A stretch of 64,000 nt of DNA. It comes from Physcia stellaris. Its lineage: Eukaryota > Ascomycota > Lecanoromycetes > Caliciales > Physciaceae. Both the position numbers and the translations under genes were made by a program. The notes beneath the pieces were generated by a model, which saw only the letters and a list, made by a program, of their open reading frames with translations, was not told the origin of the DNA and made no database searches. Positions within the stretch are counted from its first letter, which is position 1; each line of letters starts with the position of its first letter. This document shows, piece by piece, positions 23,394 to 35,489 of this stretch. The stretch is from contig JABSSW010000027.1 in NCBI GenBank assembly GCA_018902385.1, positions 248,001 to 312,000 of the forward strand, written 5' to 3'.

Positions 23394-24194
23394 TTGACGA
23401 TCATCACGAAAAAAAAATACATGATAAAAAATGTTCGTAGACATCGCGAATCATTCGATTTCGTTGAAATTATAATCAAAAAAATTAAATCGACAATGAT
23501 GTCAATTTATTCGCAATTGTATTTAATTTACAATGAATTGAAATTGAAATTTCGACGAAATTTGATTAAATCGACAAAAAAAATTACAATGAATGAATTT
23601 TTTCAACAATTCGATGATAAAAAAAAATATAATGAAACATCGAAAATCGATATCGATTTTATTATTCGTTCGAAAACGAACGTCGTTTTCAATTTATTTA
23701 TCGTTTTCAATTATCAGTATCAATTTTATTCGATTCGATTATATATTTTTTCTGCTATCAATGAACGTGTAAATTACGAAAATTTCAATGAATTTTTTCG
23801 CAATCTCGTCAAATTCAATATTCGACATCGTATCAATTTGAAAAACAAAATAACGTTTATATTTTTCAACAACGTTTATATCAATCAAATTATTCAAATC
23901 GACAACAATCGACACAAAATATGCAAAAACGTTCATACGAAAATCAACAATATCGATTTCAACAAACGCAACAAAACGAAATTCAAAAAAATCGAAACAC
24001 GTTCGATTCGCGATTTCAATATTCGCAATTTTTACGTTTTAATAATTATTTTGTTGATTTTTCAAATTCATTTTCGTTTTCGTTTAAACAAGATATCTAT
24101 TTTAATCAAAATGAAACGTTTAATCAAAATGAAACATTATATCGACGAACGTATTTTGCGAAAAAAAAACAAAAAACAATTATTTAATCGATGA
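23394..24194 (+). pseudogene. Gag-like frame of element 2
   Basis: A 266-codon frame, highly basic and rich in Phe, Asn, Ile and Gln, placed where gag should be. Only position and composition support the call; I see no zinc knuckle inside it. The Gln/Asn-rich tail from about residue 150 resembles the linker after a capsid domain. Confidence 0.45.
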
Positions 24195-24218
24195 AAAAAA
24201 TTATCAAAATGATCACAT

Positions 24219-24575
24219 ATGAATATTGAAAACGCGTCAACGATATTTATGATAAATGATGAATATCATGACGAAAAACATTTCGAAATTCAAAAATTTA
24301 ATGAAAATTATGTGATTCATGAATTATTCGAATATTTTGTGAATATTTCAATCAAACAAACAAAAATTTATTCATGCAAACGTTGTCAATCGAAATTTTA
24401 TTTTAATAACAAATTTCATCGACATTTACGTTCGTGTCAAACAATTTCGATTAAATTTGACACATCGTCGACGAAAAATGCTCATAATTATCAAACATTT
24501 GTCAATACAATCAAATGTCAAAATCAAATATACGATTCAATTTCGAATTTCGTTCGTGACGTTACGTCACGATGA
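24219..24575 (+). pseudogene. C2H2-like zinc-finger segment of element 2
   Basis: The frame contains Cys53-x2-Cys56-x10-His67-x-His69-x3-Cys73 within YSCKRCQSKFYFNNKFHRHL. Fungal gypsy polyproteins often carry a finger of this kind ahead of protease/RT, recognisable by the Asn-Asn-Lys-x-His core. All metal ligands survive. The following frame (24572-25267) continues the polyprotein and probably includes the linker toward the protease, but I could not point to a convincing protease active site. Confidence 0.6.
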
Positions 24576-25811
24576 AAACAAACATAAAACAATTTTTCAC
24601 GAATATGTGCGTCGATATCGAATACGATACGTTATTAATCGATCGTAAATTTCTGATACAAAAAATATTTGATTATCGAATTCATGCGCGACAAATTATG
24701 AAATTTTTCAAAATTCGCGACATTGAAAACGTCGTTGTCATCACTATTAATCATATTTCATTAATTTTTCGAATTTTCGAAATTTCAATTAATGACGAAA
24801 ATGCGATTGTCACGTTCATTCGACAAATTTATATAATGAAAAAATTGAAAACAAAATTTTTTTTTGACAATGATATATTGAATTCAAAACGAATGAATAT
24901 AAATGTAAACAAACAAATTGTTATCATCGAAAATTGCAAAAACATTAAAATACAATTCAATGTCATCAATGCAAATTCACAAATCAAACGCGTGATTCGT
25001 GTCAACGAAATTATTAAAATTTCAATTAAATCAATTTTTACGATTTTTTTCAAATTACGTGAAAAAAATAATCTATTTATTGAACGCGATTTTATGTTCA
25101 CGTTTTCGCGAATTGAACGATTAAATCAAAATGAAAACGTACTTTTTCATATCATTGATGCGCGTACAGAAATGATTCAAACGAACAATATCAATTTTGA
25201 AAATGTCTACATTTTCAAAAATACGCGTTTGAAACTCGTACAAAAATACGAAAAAAATGTTATTTAATTGATTCGAAATACGTTCATTTAATTGTTAATG
25301 TTCATAAATTTGTTTTAAAAATTGATTCAAACAAATTTGAAATTTGATGTTTCGATTTTGATCGTTGACGCGATTATCGCGATTAATTATGAAAATTTGC
25401 ACGATGCGATCGCGTTTAATTTCGTCGTTTCAAATTTCAATTTTACGATCAATTTTGCAATTAATTCGTGCGAAAATTTTAACAATTTTTTCAAATTCAA
25501 GCATTAATATTTGAGAAAAAATTTTGTTTGTTGAAATATCGATTTACGATATATTAACGCACGAATTAAATTTGCAAATGTTAATCGAAAATTATTCAAA
25601 ATTGTGAAATGATAACGAATTTACTGTGAAAATTTCGTTTGAAAAATGAATGAATGTCAATGAATTCAAATTCGACGCGAAAATGAAACAACAAAAATGT
25701 ATTCGTTTGATTTCGCAAACAAAAAATTTGTAAACGAAATTTTTGACAAATTACATGCACAAAAACGTATGAAATACATTATTCAATTTACATCGTACGA
25801 TTATTTTAATT

Positions 25812-26303
25812 TTGCAATTTAAAATCGTATTTGAATCAAACGATTCAAAACGCAAAAAACGCGTCGTTGTGAATATACGTGAATTAAACAAAATCATTTT
25901 AATCGATTTTTATTTTATGTTTTTTCAATCAAACATTATTTCAATTGTCGTCGAATGCAAATTCATTTTTGTTTTCGACGCGACGAATTTTTTTCATCAA
26001 TGATTGATAAAGTTTGCAAACAAACATAAATTTATCGTCGTTTCACATAAAAAGCAAAAACAATTTAACGTCGCAATGATGAAATTCAAAAATTTTTTAT
26101 CATACGTACAACGACGAATCGACGTTATTTTTCGAAATTTTCGCGAATTTGTTCGTGTTTACGTAAACGACATTGTCGTTTTTTTCAATATTTTTGAAAA
26201 ACATATGATTTATTTTCATTCGATGTTCGAACGATTGAATATTTATGAAATTAATTTATCGTCGAAAAATCATTTTTCGATTATTTTACGATCGCATTTT
26301 TGA
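25812..26303 (+). pseudogene. Reverse transcriptase remnant of element 2
   Basis: Two abutting frames separated by one stop give the fingers and palm of a gypsy RT. Visible parts are VVVNIRELNKI (fingers), FIFVFDATNFFHQ (motif A with catalytic Asp), VQRRIDVIF, and VYVNDIVVFF (motif C, where the first Asp of the pair has become Asn and the second is kept). The stop between the frames falls right after FFHQ, where gypsy RTs usually have Trp. RNase H follows. Confidence 0.8.
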
Positions 26304-26546
26304 TCAGAAAATTGACGTTTTTGATTTCATTATCGCAATCGATAAATTGAAAACAATAATCAAATTGAATTTTTTTATATTTTGAAAAATTTGAAAATTT
26401 ATTTAAATTTAACAAAATGATTACGAAATTTTGTCGCGTTTTATGTTCAAAAAACGAACGCGTTATAACGTCGCAAAATTTTATTTTTACGTCAATTATC
26501 GTTCAACAAAAAAATCATTCGCAAAATTTATTCGCAAAAAATTGTA

Positions 26547-26801
26547 ATGAACAATTTTTCAATTGAAAAATTAAAATCATATCGATTATTGCAAAAAATT
26601 TTTAACAAAATTTCATTTTTGATACATTTCAATTTCGATCGAAAATTGTACATCGACATCGACGCGTTTAAACGACGCGAATTCGACGCGATGATTTATC
26701 ATTTTAAAACAAACAACAATTCAGACAAATTCAAACGTAACGACATCGAATTCATTTTATTTTTAAACAAAATGTTGAACGAAATCGAAATCAAATATTG
26801 A
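26547..26801 (+). pseudogene. RNase H remnant of element 2
   Basis: The frame reads HFNFDRKLYIDIDAFKRREFDAMIYHF. The first catalytic Asp of retroelement RNase H normally sits in a LYID(T/I)DAS-type motif, and its Ser/Gly-rich continuation is mutated here. It lies directly after the RT and before the integrase. Confidence 0.65.
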
Positions 26802-27258
26802 TTATCGAATTCGAAATGTGTGACTTAATATGAATTGTCAAAAAAATTCGACATATGATAAAAACAATCAAAAATATCATTGTTGTGTTCACGAATCATG
26901 TCGTCAATATTTTCATCGTTAAACAAATCACGATGAATTCGAACAACATCGATAAATTCAATTTTCGTTTCGTTCGTGTTTCAATTTATCTGTTACAATT
27001 TAAATTGAAAATGAAATATAAATCAGAAAAAAATCATGTTGTTTCGAATGCGCTATCAAAATTAATTTCTGAAAATGAACAAATCGACAAAAACTCAAAA
27101 AATAAATTTGATTTGAACACATATCATGACGAAATAATCGATTTTTCGAATAATTTCGATTGTTACGTTTTTCAAAACACATTCATCGCAATGTCGAAAA
27201 ATTTAAAAAAAAAATCAAAAACGAATATCAGAAAAAAAAAAAAAAAACATAACGAAAC

Positions 27259-27750
27259 ATGATCGAAATGTTAAAATCGTTGACGATTCGAATGCAAAAA
27301 AAAAAACAAAAATTGTCGATTCGAAATTTTCAAATTTCATCGTCGTTCGAAAACAACGTAACGAAACGAAACGTCAATGAGCAAAAAAATGACGATACGA
27401 AATTTATATCAAAAAAATTCAAAACAAAAATCAATTTCGCGTTGAATACGAATGACATTATATATCATGTTGACATTGACACGCGTCGATCGTGTATATT
27501 TGTTGTTGTGAAACGCGAAATATTTCGTTTAATTCACGATACGAATCAGCATTCAGAAATTTATCGATGCTATGACAAAATTTTCAATACGTTATACATA
27601 TCTCGATTTTCGCGAAAAATTAAAAAATACATCGAGCATTATTTTATTTGTCAATTAGCACAAATCAAACGTCATCGATCGTATGAAAAATTCATGTTTA
27701 TCACATTCGTTTCGCGTTCGTTTATATCATTGTCATTGATTTCATTTTAA
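27259..27750 (+). pseudogene. Integrase N-terminal (HHCC) remnant of element 2
   Basis: Near the C-terminus the frame has LIHDTNQHSEIYRCYDKI and, about 30 residues later, IEHYFICQLAQIKRH, the two halves of the integrase zinc finger. His-x-x-x-x-His and the second Cys are kept, while the first Cys of the CxxC pair reads Phe or Tyr. The catalytic core downstream to about 28200 is too broken for me to assign the acidic triad. Confidence 0.65.
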
Positions 27751-28237
27751 TTATGTTCGACGAAATGAACACTGTTATGTTTGCAATTTGTAAACATTTT
27801 CGTCGAATTTCATTGATTTTTGACAAAAACATTTATGAAACGAAAAAATGAATCAACGCATTATTGAATAAACTATTAATCGTCGATTGAAAAATGTTTG
27901 AAATTATAATTTTCGATCGTGATTCAAAATTCATGTCGAATTTTTGACAAATGTTTTTCATCAAATTAAACACGAGATTGTTAATTTCAATGACATATCA
28001 TTCGCAAACGAACGACTCGTCAAAACGAATCAATCAAATTGTTGAAATTGTTATCAAATATTTCGTCATCGAGTTTTCGAACATCGATTACATTTTAATT
28101 TTTTTGCAATTCAAATTCAATTAAACAACACGTTTAACATCGTTACAAATTTATCATTCAATGAAATCATATACGAATTTAAAATCAAAAACGCGATATC
28201 AAATTTAATCGAATTTAACACAACAAATGTACAGAAT

Positions 28238-28800
28238 TTGTCAATTCAACGCATGAAATATCAACGAAAAATTGTCGATGTCACGAACTTTGCAATTGTC
28301 AAAATCAAAATATATTATGACTCATGTCATATTTCTATTCGATTAAAACAAAATGAAAAAATTTATTTACAATTCAACAAAAATTACAAATTGTTTGACA
28401 AATCAAATTCGAAATTATTTCAACAACGTTGCGAATCATTTCGAATTTTTGAACGCATCGAACGTTTTGCGTATCGATTGAAATTGTTATCAACATGACG
28501 AATTCATTTCGTTGTGTTTATTGCACAATTCGAATCAACATTTGTTGAAGTTGATTTTTACAATCGTTCGCGTTTTCATTATTTTGACTTCATTGAAATC
28601 GAAAACGATACGAATCAGTACAAATTTTATGAGATTGAAAAGCTAATCGAAAAGCGAACTAAAAAGTACAACAAAATTCTCGTAATTCAATATCTAGTCA
28701 GATAAATCGACTATGAATCGAAATATAACGAATGACGATTCATTTTCGAATTACAGAATTTTCAAAATTTCATTGAACAATATGAACTCAATCATTCGCA
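28238..28800 (+). pseudogene. Integrase C-terminal region and chromodomain of element 2
   Basis: Frames 28238-28498 and 28514-28705 read through the GPY/F-like integrase tail (FRIFERIERFAYRLKL) and then a chromodomain: YKFYEIEKLIEKRTKKYN, NKILVIQYLVR, a stop where the chromodomain Trp belongs, then IDYESKYNE. Chromodomains of this class bind methylated histone H3 and steer integration to heterochromatin. The Trp-to-stop change fits the mutation pattern of the block. Confidence 0.75.
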
Positions 28801-28929
28801 GAATTCTGATGATCGCAACGACAAAAAAAAAAACGAAAAGAAAATAAATTGATGCATGATATGATTACGCATGATGATAAAACATGAAATTGATGAAAAC
28901 ATTGATTTTTCTTTTTTTGATTGACAGAT

Positions 28930-29123
28930 TGTTATGACGCAAAATCAAATTAAATAATTTGAATTTAGATCGAATATTTTTGCAAAACATTTGACAAAAA
29001 TTCTGTCATCATTTCATATTAAATGAATGATGATCAGACAATTGATTCGCAATTATTGTATATAAATTGACATTTTGTCTTTCATAGTTTCTAAATCAAT
29101 CAATTCACATTTCACGCATAACA
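28930..29123 (+). repeat. 3' LTR of element 2
   Basis: 194 bp starting TGTTATGACGCAAAATC and ending ACGCATAACA, the same length as the 5' copy. It contains ATTGTATATAAATTG, a clear TATA-like box. The sequence just before it should hold the polypurine tract but is mutated. Confidence 0.9.
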
Positions 29124-29557
29124 CGAAGCAAACGAGCAAATGATTGTTGATTTCTTCTTGATTTTGTACGTGATTTTGAATGTAAAACATTGAAAATTCG
29201 AATTTTTGATGTTTCGTGATTGAATATTCGAACAATTTGTTTTTCGTTTTTTTCAGTTTCGTTTCGAAGCGATAAATTCAATATTGACACGATCAATAAT
29301 CGAAATGACTTGTTGATAAACGTTAATACAATTCATTCGTGCAACGAAAACGATCGAAACGAATGCGAAAACAAACAAAAAAATCGAAAAAAAACGAAAA
29401 AATATGAAAATGAAAAAAAGTTTCGTCGAAGACATGAAACAATTTGTATGATGATTTGATCGATTTTTCAAACAAGATTTTGCTGAAAACAATGCGAATT
29501 GATTTCGCAAACATGTGTTGTTTCGAAATTTTCGATTTTGAATTTTTCGAAATCTGA

Positions 29558-31937
29558 TCAATTGACGATTTCTGATTGATTGTAAACTTGAAATAAACAA
29601 TAATTTGTATTTGATCTGAAAATGTTTGAAAAAATACGTTGTTTTGATTCTGAAATAGATTTTTTTTTTTTAAATTTTTCATCGAACATTTCGAACAGAT
29701 TTTCGATAATGAAATAAAATTTGATCGAACGAAATTGACGAATATCGAAACTTTGTTGAAAAAAACGACGATTATAATGCTGTTGCAAATTCAACGATTT
29801 AGATTTTTCAACAAACATGCAATTCAGATCATTGACAATCAAATAAAATTTCTGAATGTGAAATTCTTGATGTTTTCGAACAAATGTTGAAAAAATAAAT
29901 GAAAAAACGAACGAACAAACGACGATTGCGTTTTTCATCGATTTTGATTTAATTTTGTATGTCGCAATCGAGAAATTCGAGCATTTCGATGATAAAAATT
30001 GCGAAATTATTTTCGTCGAAAATATTTGATTTCGTGATGTTGCAAAAAAAATCGACGAAACGAACGAAACAAAAAAACATTCAATTGTTGATTTTTTCTT
30101 GATTTTATATGTAAATTCTGATGTAAAAATTCGAAAATCAAAACTTTTGATCGATTTTCGAACATGATGTTGACGTATATATTCGTGAAATTTGTTATTG
30201 AAATTGAAATTTTGTTTGTAATGTTTGCAAATTCGAACGCAAACGATTTGTTTAATCGAAAATTTTTTCATCGATTTTGATGTAAATTCGAATGTTAATA
30301 ATTGAAAAACTGTTCGTTCAATTTTTAATTTTATGCGAAAACGAGCAATTTGAATTCGAATATTCGCGATCGATTTTGCGAAAATTTTTACAACTTTTGC
30401 GATTTTTGCAATCGAATTTGATATATTTTTCGCATATTCGAACGTGATTTCGAATGTCGTAATCAAAAAATTCGAACGTTTCGACGAATCGATTTGCGAA
30501 ATTGTTTTCATATTTGATATCAAATTTCTTGATATTGCAAAAAAAATCGATGATTTTTGCGAAAACGACGTGCATATGACAATTAATTTTTCGACGAATT
30601 CGTTAATGAAAAACGAGCAAAATTCTGAAAACTTTTGAACAAAAATTTCTTGAAATTTTGATTCGAACGTTTGAAATGATGACTTTGACAAAATAAAAAA
30701 ACATTGAATTGATTAATTTTTTTTCGACTGTGATACAATTTCTAATGAATGAATTGAAAAATGAATATTTTTTTGTGAATTGATCATTTCGAAAATTAAT
30801 GTTGATTCAAATATCTGCTTTGATGTTGCAATAAGAATTGATGATTTCAACGACGAAAACGAACAAACAATTGTTGATTTCTTTTTTTGTTTCATACGTT
30901 GATTTGACTGTATCGATCGAAAAATGTGAATTAACGATTGAATGTTTTTGAACATCGATTTTTTGAAATTTCTGAACAGAAATTTGCAATTTTTGCGAAG
31001 CGAATAGAATCGTCACATTTTTGACTGCTGACTTTTTCTCTGTCTCGCATATTGATTTGAATGCATGAAATCGAAAAAACGAATTAATGACAAACTTTTT
31101 TGCATGTTGTTCGCGTTTATATTCGCGAAACGATTTTTTGAAATTGAAAATTTCGTCGCAATGTCGACACGTTGATAATTTTTCATCGATTTCGATGCAA
31201 TTTCGAGTGTAAAAAATGGAAAATTCGAACGTTTCAATAGAATGATTGTTTCAAATGTTATTGCAAATTCGAATATCGACTTTTGAAATCTTGTGAATGA
31301 TTCATGTGATTTCTGCGAAACGAATGATTTTTTCGATTTCGCATACTAAATTGATTGCATTGATCGAAAAATGAGAATTTTTGACGAATTTCGAAATTTC
31401 ATGATTGCGAATATGCTCGTATAATTCGTTGTTGAAATTGAAATTTTGTTTGCAAAATTTGCAAATTATTCGAACGTTTGTAATTATAACATCGAATGTA
31501 TTTAATTGAAAATTCGAATTTTTTGAAACACGTCGTATAAACGTTTTTGAAAACGTTTTCGTTAAAATTTTATCGAAACGTTTCAACGAAATAAATTCAA
31601 ATTGAATTTTGAATCATTCAAACGCGAAATCACACAAACATTTCGACAATAAATTCAACAAATTCGATTTGCGATATAAATGTTGACATTGCTCAAAATA
31701 TTGCAAAAAATTCGCGATTTCGTTATATTGTTCGAAATCTGATTCATTACAAATTGATGAATCAAACGTATCAATATCGTGAAACTTTGATGTTGACTTT
31801 ACAATAATCGTGTTTAATTCAATTCGTTTTGCGATTTTTCGAGCAATACGCTTTATTCGCTTTTGAATTATTGATTTCAATTTTCGTTGTTTTTGCGAAA
31901 AAAATGTTTTCGTTAAAATCATTTCAAAACGAAACAA
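29558..31937 (-). pseudogene. Retroelement-related frame with repeated C2H2-like finger units
   Basis: Reverse-strand frames (31937-31614, 31586-31302, 31237-31013, 30955-30713, 30691-29558) form one decayed coding region. It opens with a gag-like helical segment (about LLSKCLCDFAFE). A repeated unit follows: a finger of the type ICKFCKQNFNFNNELYEHIR or ICKHYKQNFNFNNKFHEYIR, then a Ser/Phe-rich linker with recurring phrases such as KRSNFxxxTxExxxxSMKN. At least three linker copies and two fingers can be followed. The finger core (Asn-Phe-Asn-Phe-Asn-Asn) matches the one inside element 2, so the two are related. No Gly, Pro or Trp remain. I see no RT or LTR attached. Confidence 0.55.
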
Positions 31938-34320
31938 AAAATTGAAATGCGATTGTTTTTTGAATCATTTTCAAACGAAATCATTGAAAATTCAAAACAT
32001 GTATTCGAGCAATTTTGTTTGTCGATATCGATACAATTTTTAACAATGTTCAAAATTTCGTAGAAAATTCGTGACATCATTGAATTGTCTGATTTTGGAA
32101 TCAGAACATGACAAACTCGAATTGAAAAAATCGATATCTCGAAAAGAATCGAAAAAATCGAAATTCGAAAACAGCGAAAATATCGAGAACATCGCAAAAA
32201 TTTGAAAAAAACATTGATTGATTGAATAAATAAATATGATTTCGCGATTATTTTGAAAAAAACAAATAATTTCAATATTGATTTTTTATCGAAATAATGA
32301 ACGAAAATATGAAAAATTTGAAAAATTGATTTGAAATTTGAATTTCGAATGTTATCGATTTCATCACAAATAACGAAAATTCAAATCGATTTGATGATCA
32401 AACAAATACAATATTTGAAAATTTTCAAAAATCAAAAATGATTTATGTATCGATATGAAATTGTCAATATTGAAAATTTTGTCGAAAAATTGATTGATTT
32501 TTTGATTCGAATATTAATATTATCATTGAAATTCGAAAAAATAATCGATTCATTAAGAATTTGATAAGAATTTTGAAAATGTCTCGAAACAAATAAACGA
32601 TTCGAAATTCGATCGATGAATAAAATTTCGATCGAAAATTTCTGATGTAATAATTTTCGATATGAAATTTCGAAAAATTGATATTGAATTCATCGCAAAA
32701 ATTGAAAAAAAAAATAATTTTATTAAAATTAACAAAAACGTTTTCGAATTGTTTTTCGAACAAAAAAATTGATTGCAATATCAAATGTTGATAAAAAATT
32801 AAATGATTTTTTAACGAAATATCGACTCGTTTTTTGATTCGATATTGAAATTATCGAATTGATAAAAAAACAATCGATTTGCTAAAAAAAGTTGATAAAA
32901 TTTCGAAAAATTCTCGAATGAAAAAAATGTTTCGAATATTGATGATCAAAAATTTGATTTTTGACTCAACGACGAAATTTCTGATTCGATTTTTGATTCA
33001 AATATGATGTTTTTTTGATGATTTAAATTTGATTTGATAATTTTCTGAATTTCAAACACGAATGTTTCGTCAAAAATGATAAAGCGAATCTAAATCAACG
33101 TTGAAAAAAAAAATTTTGTTTGTGAATCAAGATTATCGCGTAAATTCGTCTGTTTTGAAAATCAAACGACGCAAACGAACGAATTTATTATGTTTCGTTT
33201 TTGTTTACATTCACAACGAATTCATTGTTGTTTGTTTCGATGTTTTTTCGAATGATCGAACGATACGAATTTATTATGTTTCATTATCATTGAGTTTTAT
33301 TGAAACAAAATGTTTTGTTTATTTGATGTTCGCGTATTTTAAACGAACATGACGTGAATGATTTCGATATAATGTGAAATGCTATGCAAAAATATAAATT
33401 AATTACATAATTACACGAGAATATCGAAGTGAAAAAACAAATACAGAAAATCTGACAAAACATATGTAAAAAATTTGATCATAAGCGAGATTCGATTCTG
33501 TCATTCGATGTAATAAAATAAAAATGTTAATTTTAATGATTGATCGAATGTTGATTTCAAATGTTGAAATCGATGCACGCTCGTCACATTTGAAATTTGA
33601 CGATTCAAAAATTATAATATTTTCAAAATAAATAACATATTTAATCAATTCGATTTTGATTTATTGTTACGATATTAAAATGCGTTCGATTAATTTTACA
33701 ATTTCATCGTTTCATAAATGTGTGTGCAAAACAAAAAACTGTGATTGAAAATACAATGAAAATTGATGTTTTTGAATCTTTACGACTGATGTCTCGATCG
33801 AAAAAACTTCTTGATAAGAAAAAACGAATTTTTTTTATAAAAATGTTTTATTGTATATTTATACAAGTTTGTTTGAATTTTTTTTTAAAAATTCTTTCGA
33901 AAATAATTTTGACATATGTTTCGATTGAAAATTTAAATTTTTAATTGATAAAAACATCGAATTTAACGAAAAAAATTTTGATTTGCGAAACAAGTTTGAC
34001 AAATTTCAAGATTTCGAAAATTTCAAATTTCATAACAAATTCAATATTGTTCGAATTGATGTAATTATTAATGCGTTAAAATGCGTTTGAATAATTTTAC
34101 AATTTGATTGTTTTATGAATTTGTATGTTTATTGAATGATTGTAAATGAAAATGCGATAAAAATTAATGTTTTTGATTTCGAAAAATTGATTTTTTGATT
34201 CGACAAAAAGTCAAATAAAAATAATCAAAAATATTTTTTTATAGAAAATATTCTATATCATCGATATTTTTAATTGAATTATACACATATACATATACTA
34301 TTGATGAAATAATGATAATT
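31938..34320. other. AT-rich decayed DNA up to the right edge of the block
   Basis: Only short, Phe/Ile/Asn-rich frames without recognisable domains. The composition pattern is the same as in the rest of the block. Around 33,650-34,140 a phrase resembling ATTAATTTTACAATTTCATC recurs at least twice, suggesting another diverged repeat. The block ends near 34,320. Confidence 0.45.
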
Positions 34321-34369
34321 GTAGTGAAATGATAGAAAGACACGAAATAAACACGCTAAATTTCACTAA

Positions 34370-34585
34370 TTGGATGCGGAGAGAATCGACAAATTGGTCA
34401 CGAGTAATGCGATCTACTTCTTTCCTGAGTTCGCGGACGTTCCGGTCCATTGGGTTGGAAGGAGAATGGGCGTTGACAAGGACGCGTCGGAGCCGAATAT
34501 TTCAGAAATCCACAGATTTAAGGCTCTCAATGGCGAGGTCGGAATCCCGCTGACCATCATGTACACATTTGGGAGGGCTCACTAG
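34370..34585 (+). CDS. Short hypothetical frame at the block edge
   Basis: A 71-codon frame with normal codon use (MDAERIDKLVTSNAIYFFPE at the start, ending TIMYTFGRAH). It looks coding in composition, but I do not recognise it. It lies just upstream of the hydrolase pseudogene and may be an exon of a gene lost into the transposon block. It is probably not an intact gene. Confidence 0.3.
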   Translation: MDAERIDKLVTSNAIYFFPEFADVPVHWVGRRMGVDKDASEPNISEIHRFKALNGEVGIPLTIMYTFGRAH

Positions 34586-34599
34586 TATGATACTCTATC

Positions 34600-35360
34600 T
34601 CTCTATACTTGACAGATGACACTTTGATTTTGCTGCTTACAGGATTTTTACAGCATTAACGGACCAATCACACGGCGCTCAACTGCGACGACACTCGCAA
34701 CACTGACTAAAAAACGCTGTGTGATCGTTCAGCATCAACTTGCTCCTCAAAGCGCCTTTCCTTGCGCACATCCCTCGATGTTTTGCAAGCATACCTATGC
34801 TTACTCTACCCGGAGCCTGGCTCGCTACATGAGGCAGTACCTCCGTCTCAGCTGATCTTTGCCCGCGACAGCTTGGCCAGCTCCCCCCCGACGAGGAAAT
34901 CTCTACGTCGACTCATCCTGCCTTGGCCATCCACTCGTCAGTCCCATGACAGCAATCAGTTGGACCGATGCACCACAAATGTATTTTGCAGTCGCCAGCC
35001 GAGAAAGAATCGCAGACGCAGCCCGTTTCGTGACACAAACTGCCGCTCGCAATGATGTCAGTGTCGTTTGGGATGAGTACGAGTACCTACCCCACAACTG
35101 ACCTATGATACTTCGGGAATGACCGCACACAAGATTTTGCTATGATCGCTGGCCGGAAACTTGCTTATCATTTGCACGAGACGACACTGTGCGAAATAGC
35201 GACGTTTGCACTACATTGAAGGGTTTGCAACGTCGAGAGATCGATGTGACACAATTGACGAATTACACTTTGGAGAAGGTGCTTGACCAAGTTAAAAAAC
35301 GAGTGGAAGAATTAAACGTCTTAATGGCGCGCAGAAGAACTTCTAAAAGTCTGCTCTGAT
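34600..35360 (+). pseudogene. Alpha/beta hydrolase (HSL/esterase type) pseudogene
   Basis: Pieces of one alpha/beta hydrolase appear in order but in different frames: CVIVQHQLAP (strand and loop with LAP), LDVLQAYLCLLYPEPGS, LIFARDSLA (nucleophile elbow, normally GDSxGG, with the first Gly now Arg and the second part lost), HPLVSPMTAISW, MYFAVASRERIADAARFV, WDEYEYLPHN, then a C-terminal helix (YTLEKVLDQVKKRVEELN). The frame shifts near 34762 and 34870. Two in-frame TGA codons at 35099-35101 and 35120-35122 stand where this family has Trp, so TGG to TGA is likely. Such esterases often sit in secondary-metabolite clusters, which fits the PKS remnant next door. Confidence 0.75.
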
Positions 35361-35489
35361 GAGTCTGCACTTTTGCTACAGACTCAAGCCTAATCCACAT
35401 TATTTTTTGGGCCAAATCGAGAAATCTGGATGAACATTTGAGTTTGAAAGATGAGTATATTTAGATTGATTCAACCATCCAGTTCACCC

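Larger units (their letters stand above)
21689..29123 (+). mobile_element. Chromodomain Ty3/gypsy retrotransposon (chromovirus type), mutated
   Basis: A 7435-bp element bounded by 194-bp LTRs with TG..CA ends. Plus-strand order is gag-like region, C2H2-type finger, reverse transcriptase, RNase H, integrase and chromodomain, which is the order of fungal chromoviruses. The RT palm reads VYVNDIVVFF, with Asn for the first Asp. The integrase zinc finger and chromodomain are readable. All frames are interrupted, mostly where a Trp would stand. Five-base flanks (CGTTT and CGAAG) do not match, so no target duplication is evident. Confidence 0.88.

Noticed and set aside
21684-29128. Target-site duplication for element 2
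   Set aside because: Flanks CGTTT and CGAAG do not match, even allowing C-to-T or G-to-A changes.
29323-29682. Short reverse-strand frames as independent genes
   Set aside because: Overlapping low-complexity frames in mutated DNA without any domain; treated as products of the absence of stops caused by CpA sparing.
7728-34320. Regional centromere
   Set aside because: A 26-kb AT-rich mutated transposon cluster fits the appearance of some fungal centromeres, but equal blocks are scattered in two-part genomes and nothing here is specific; CENP-A ChIP would be needed.
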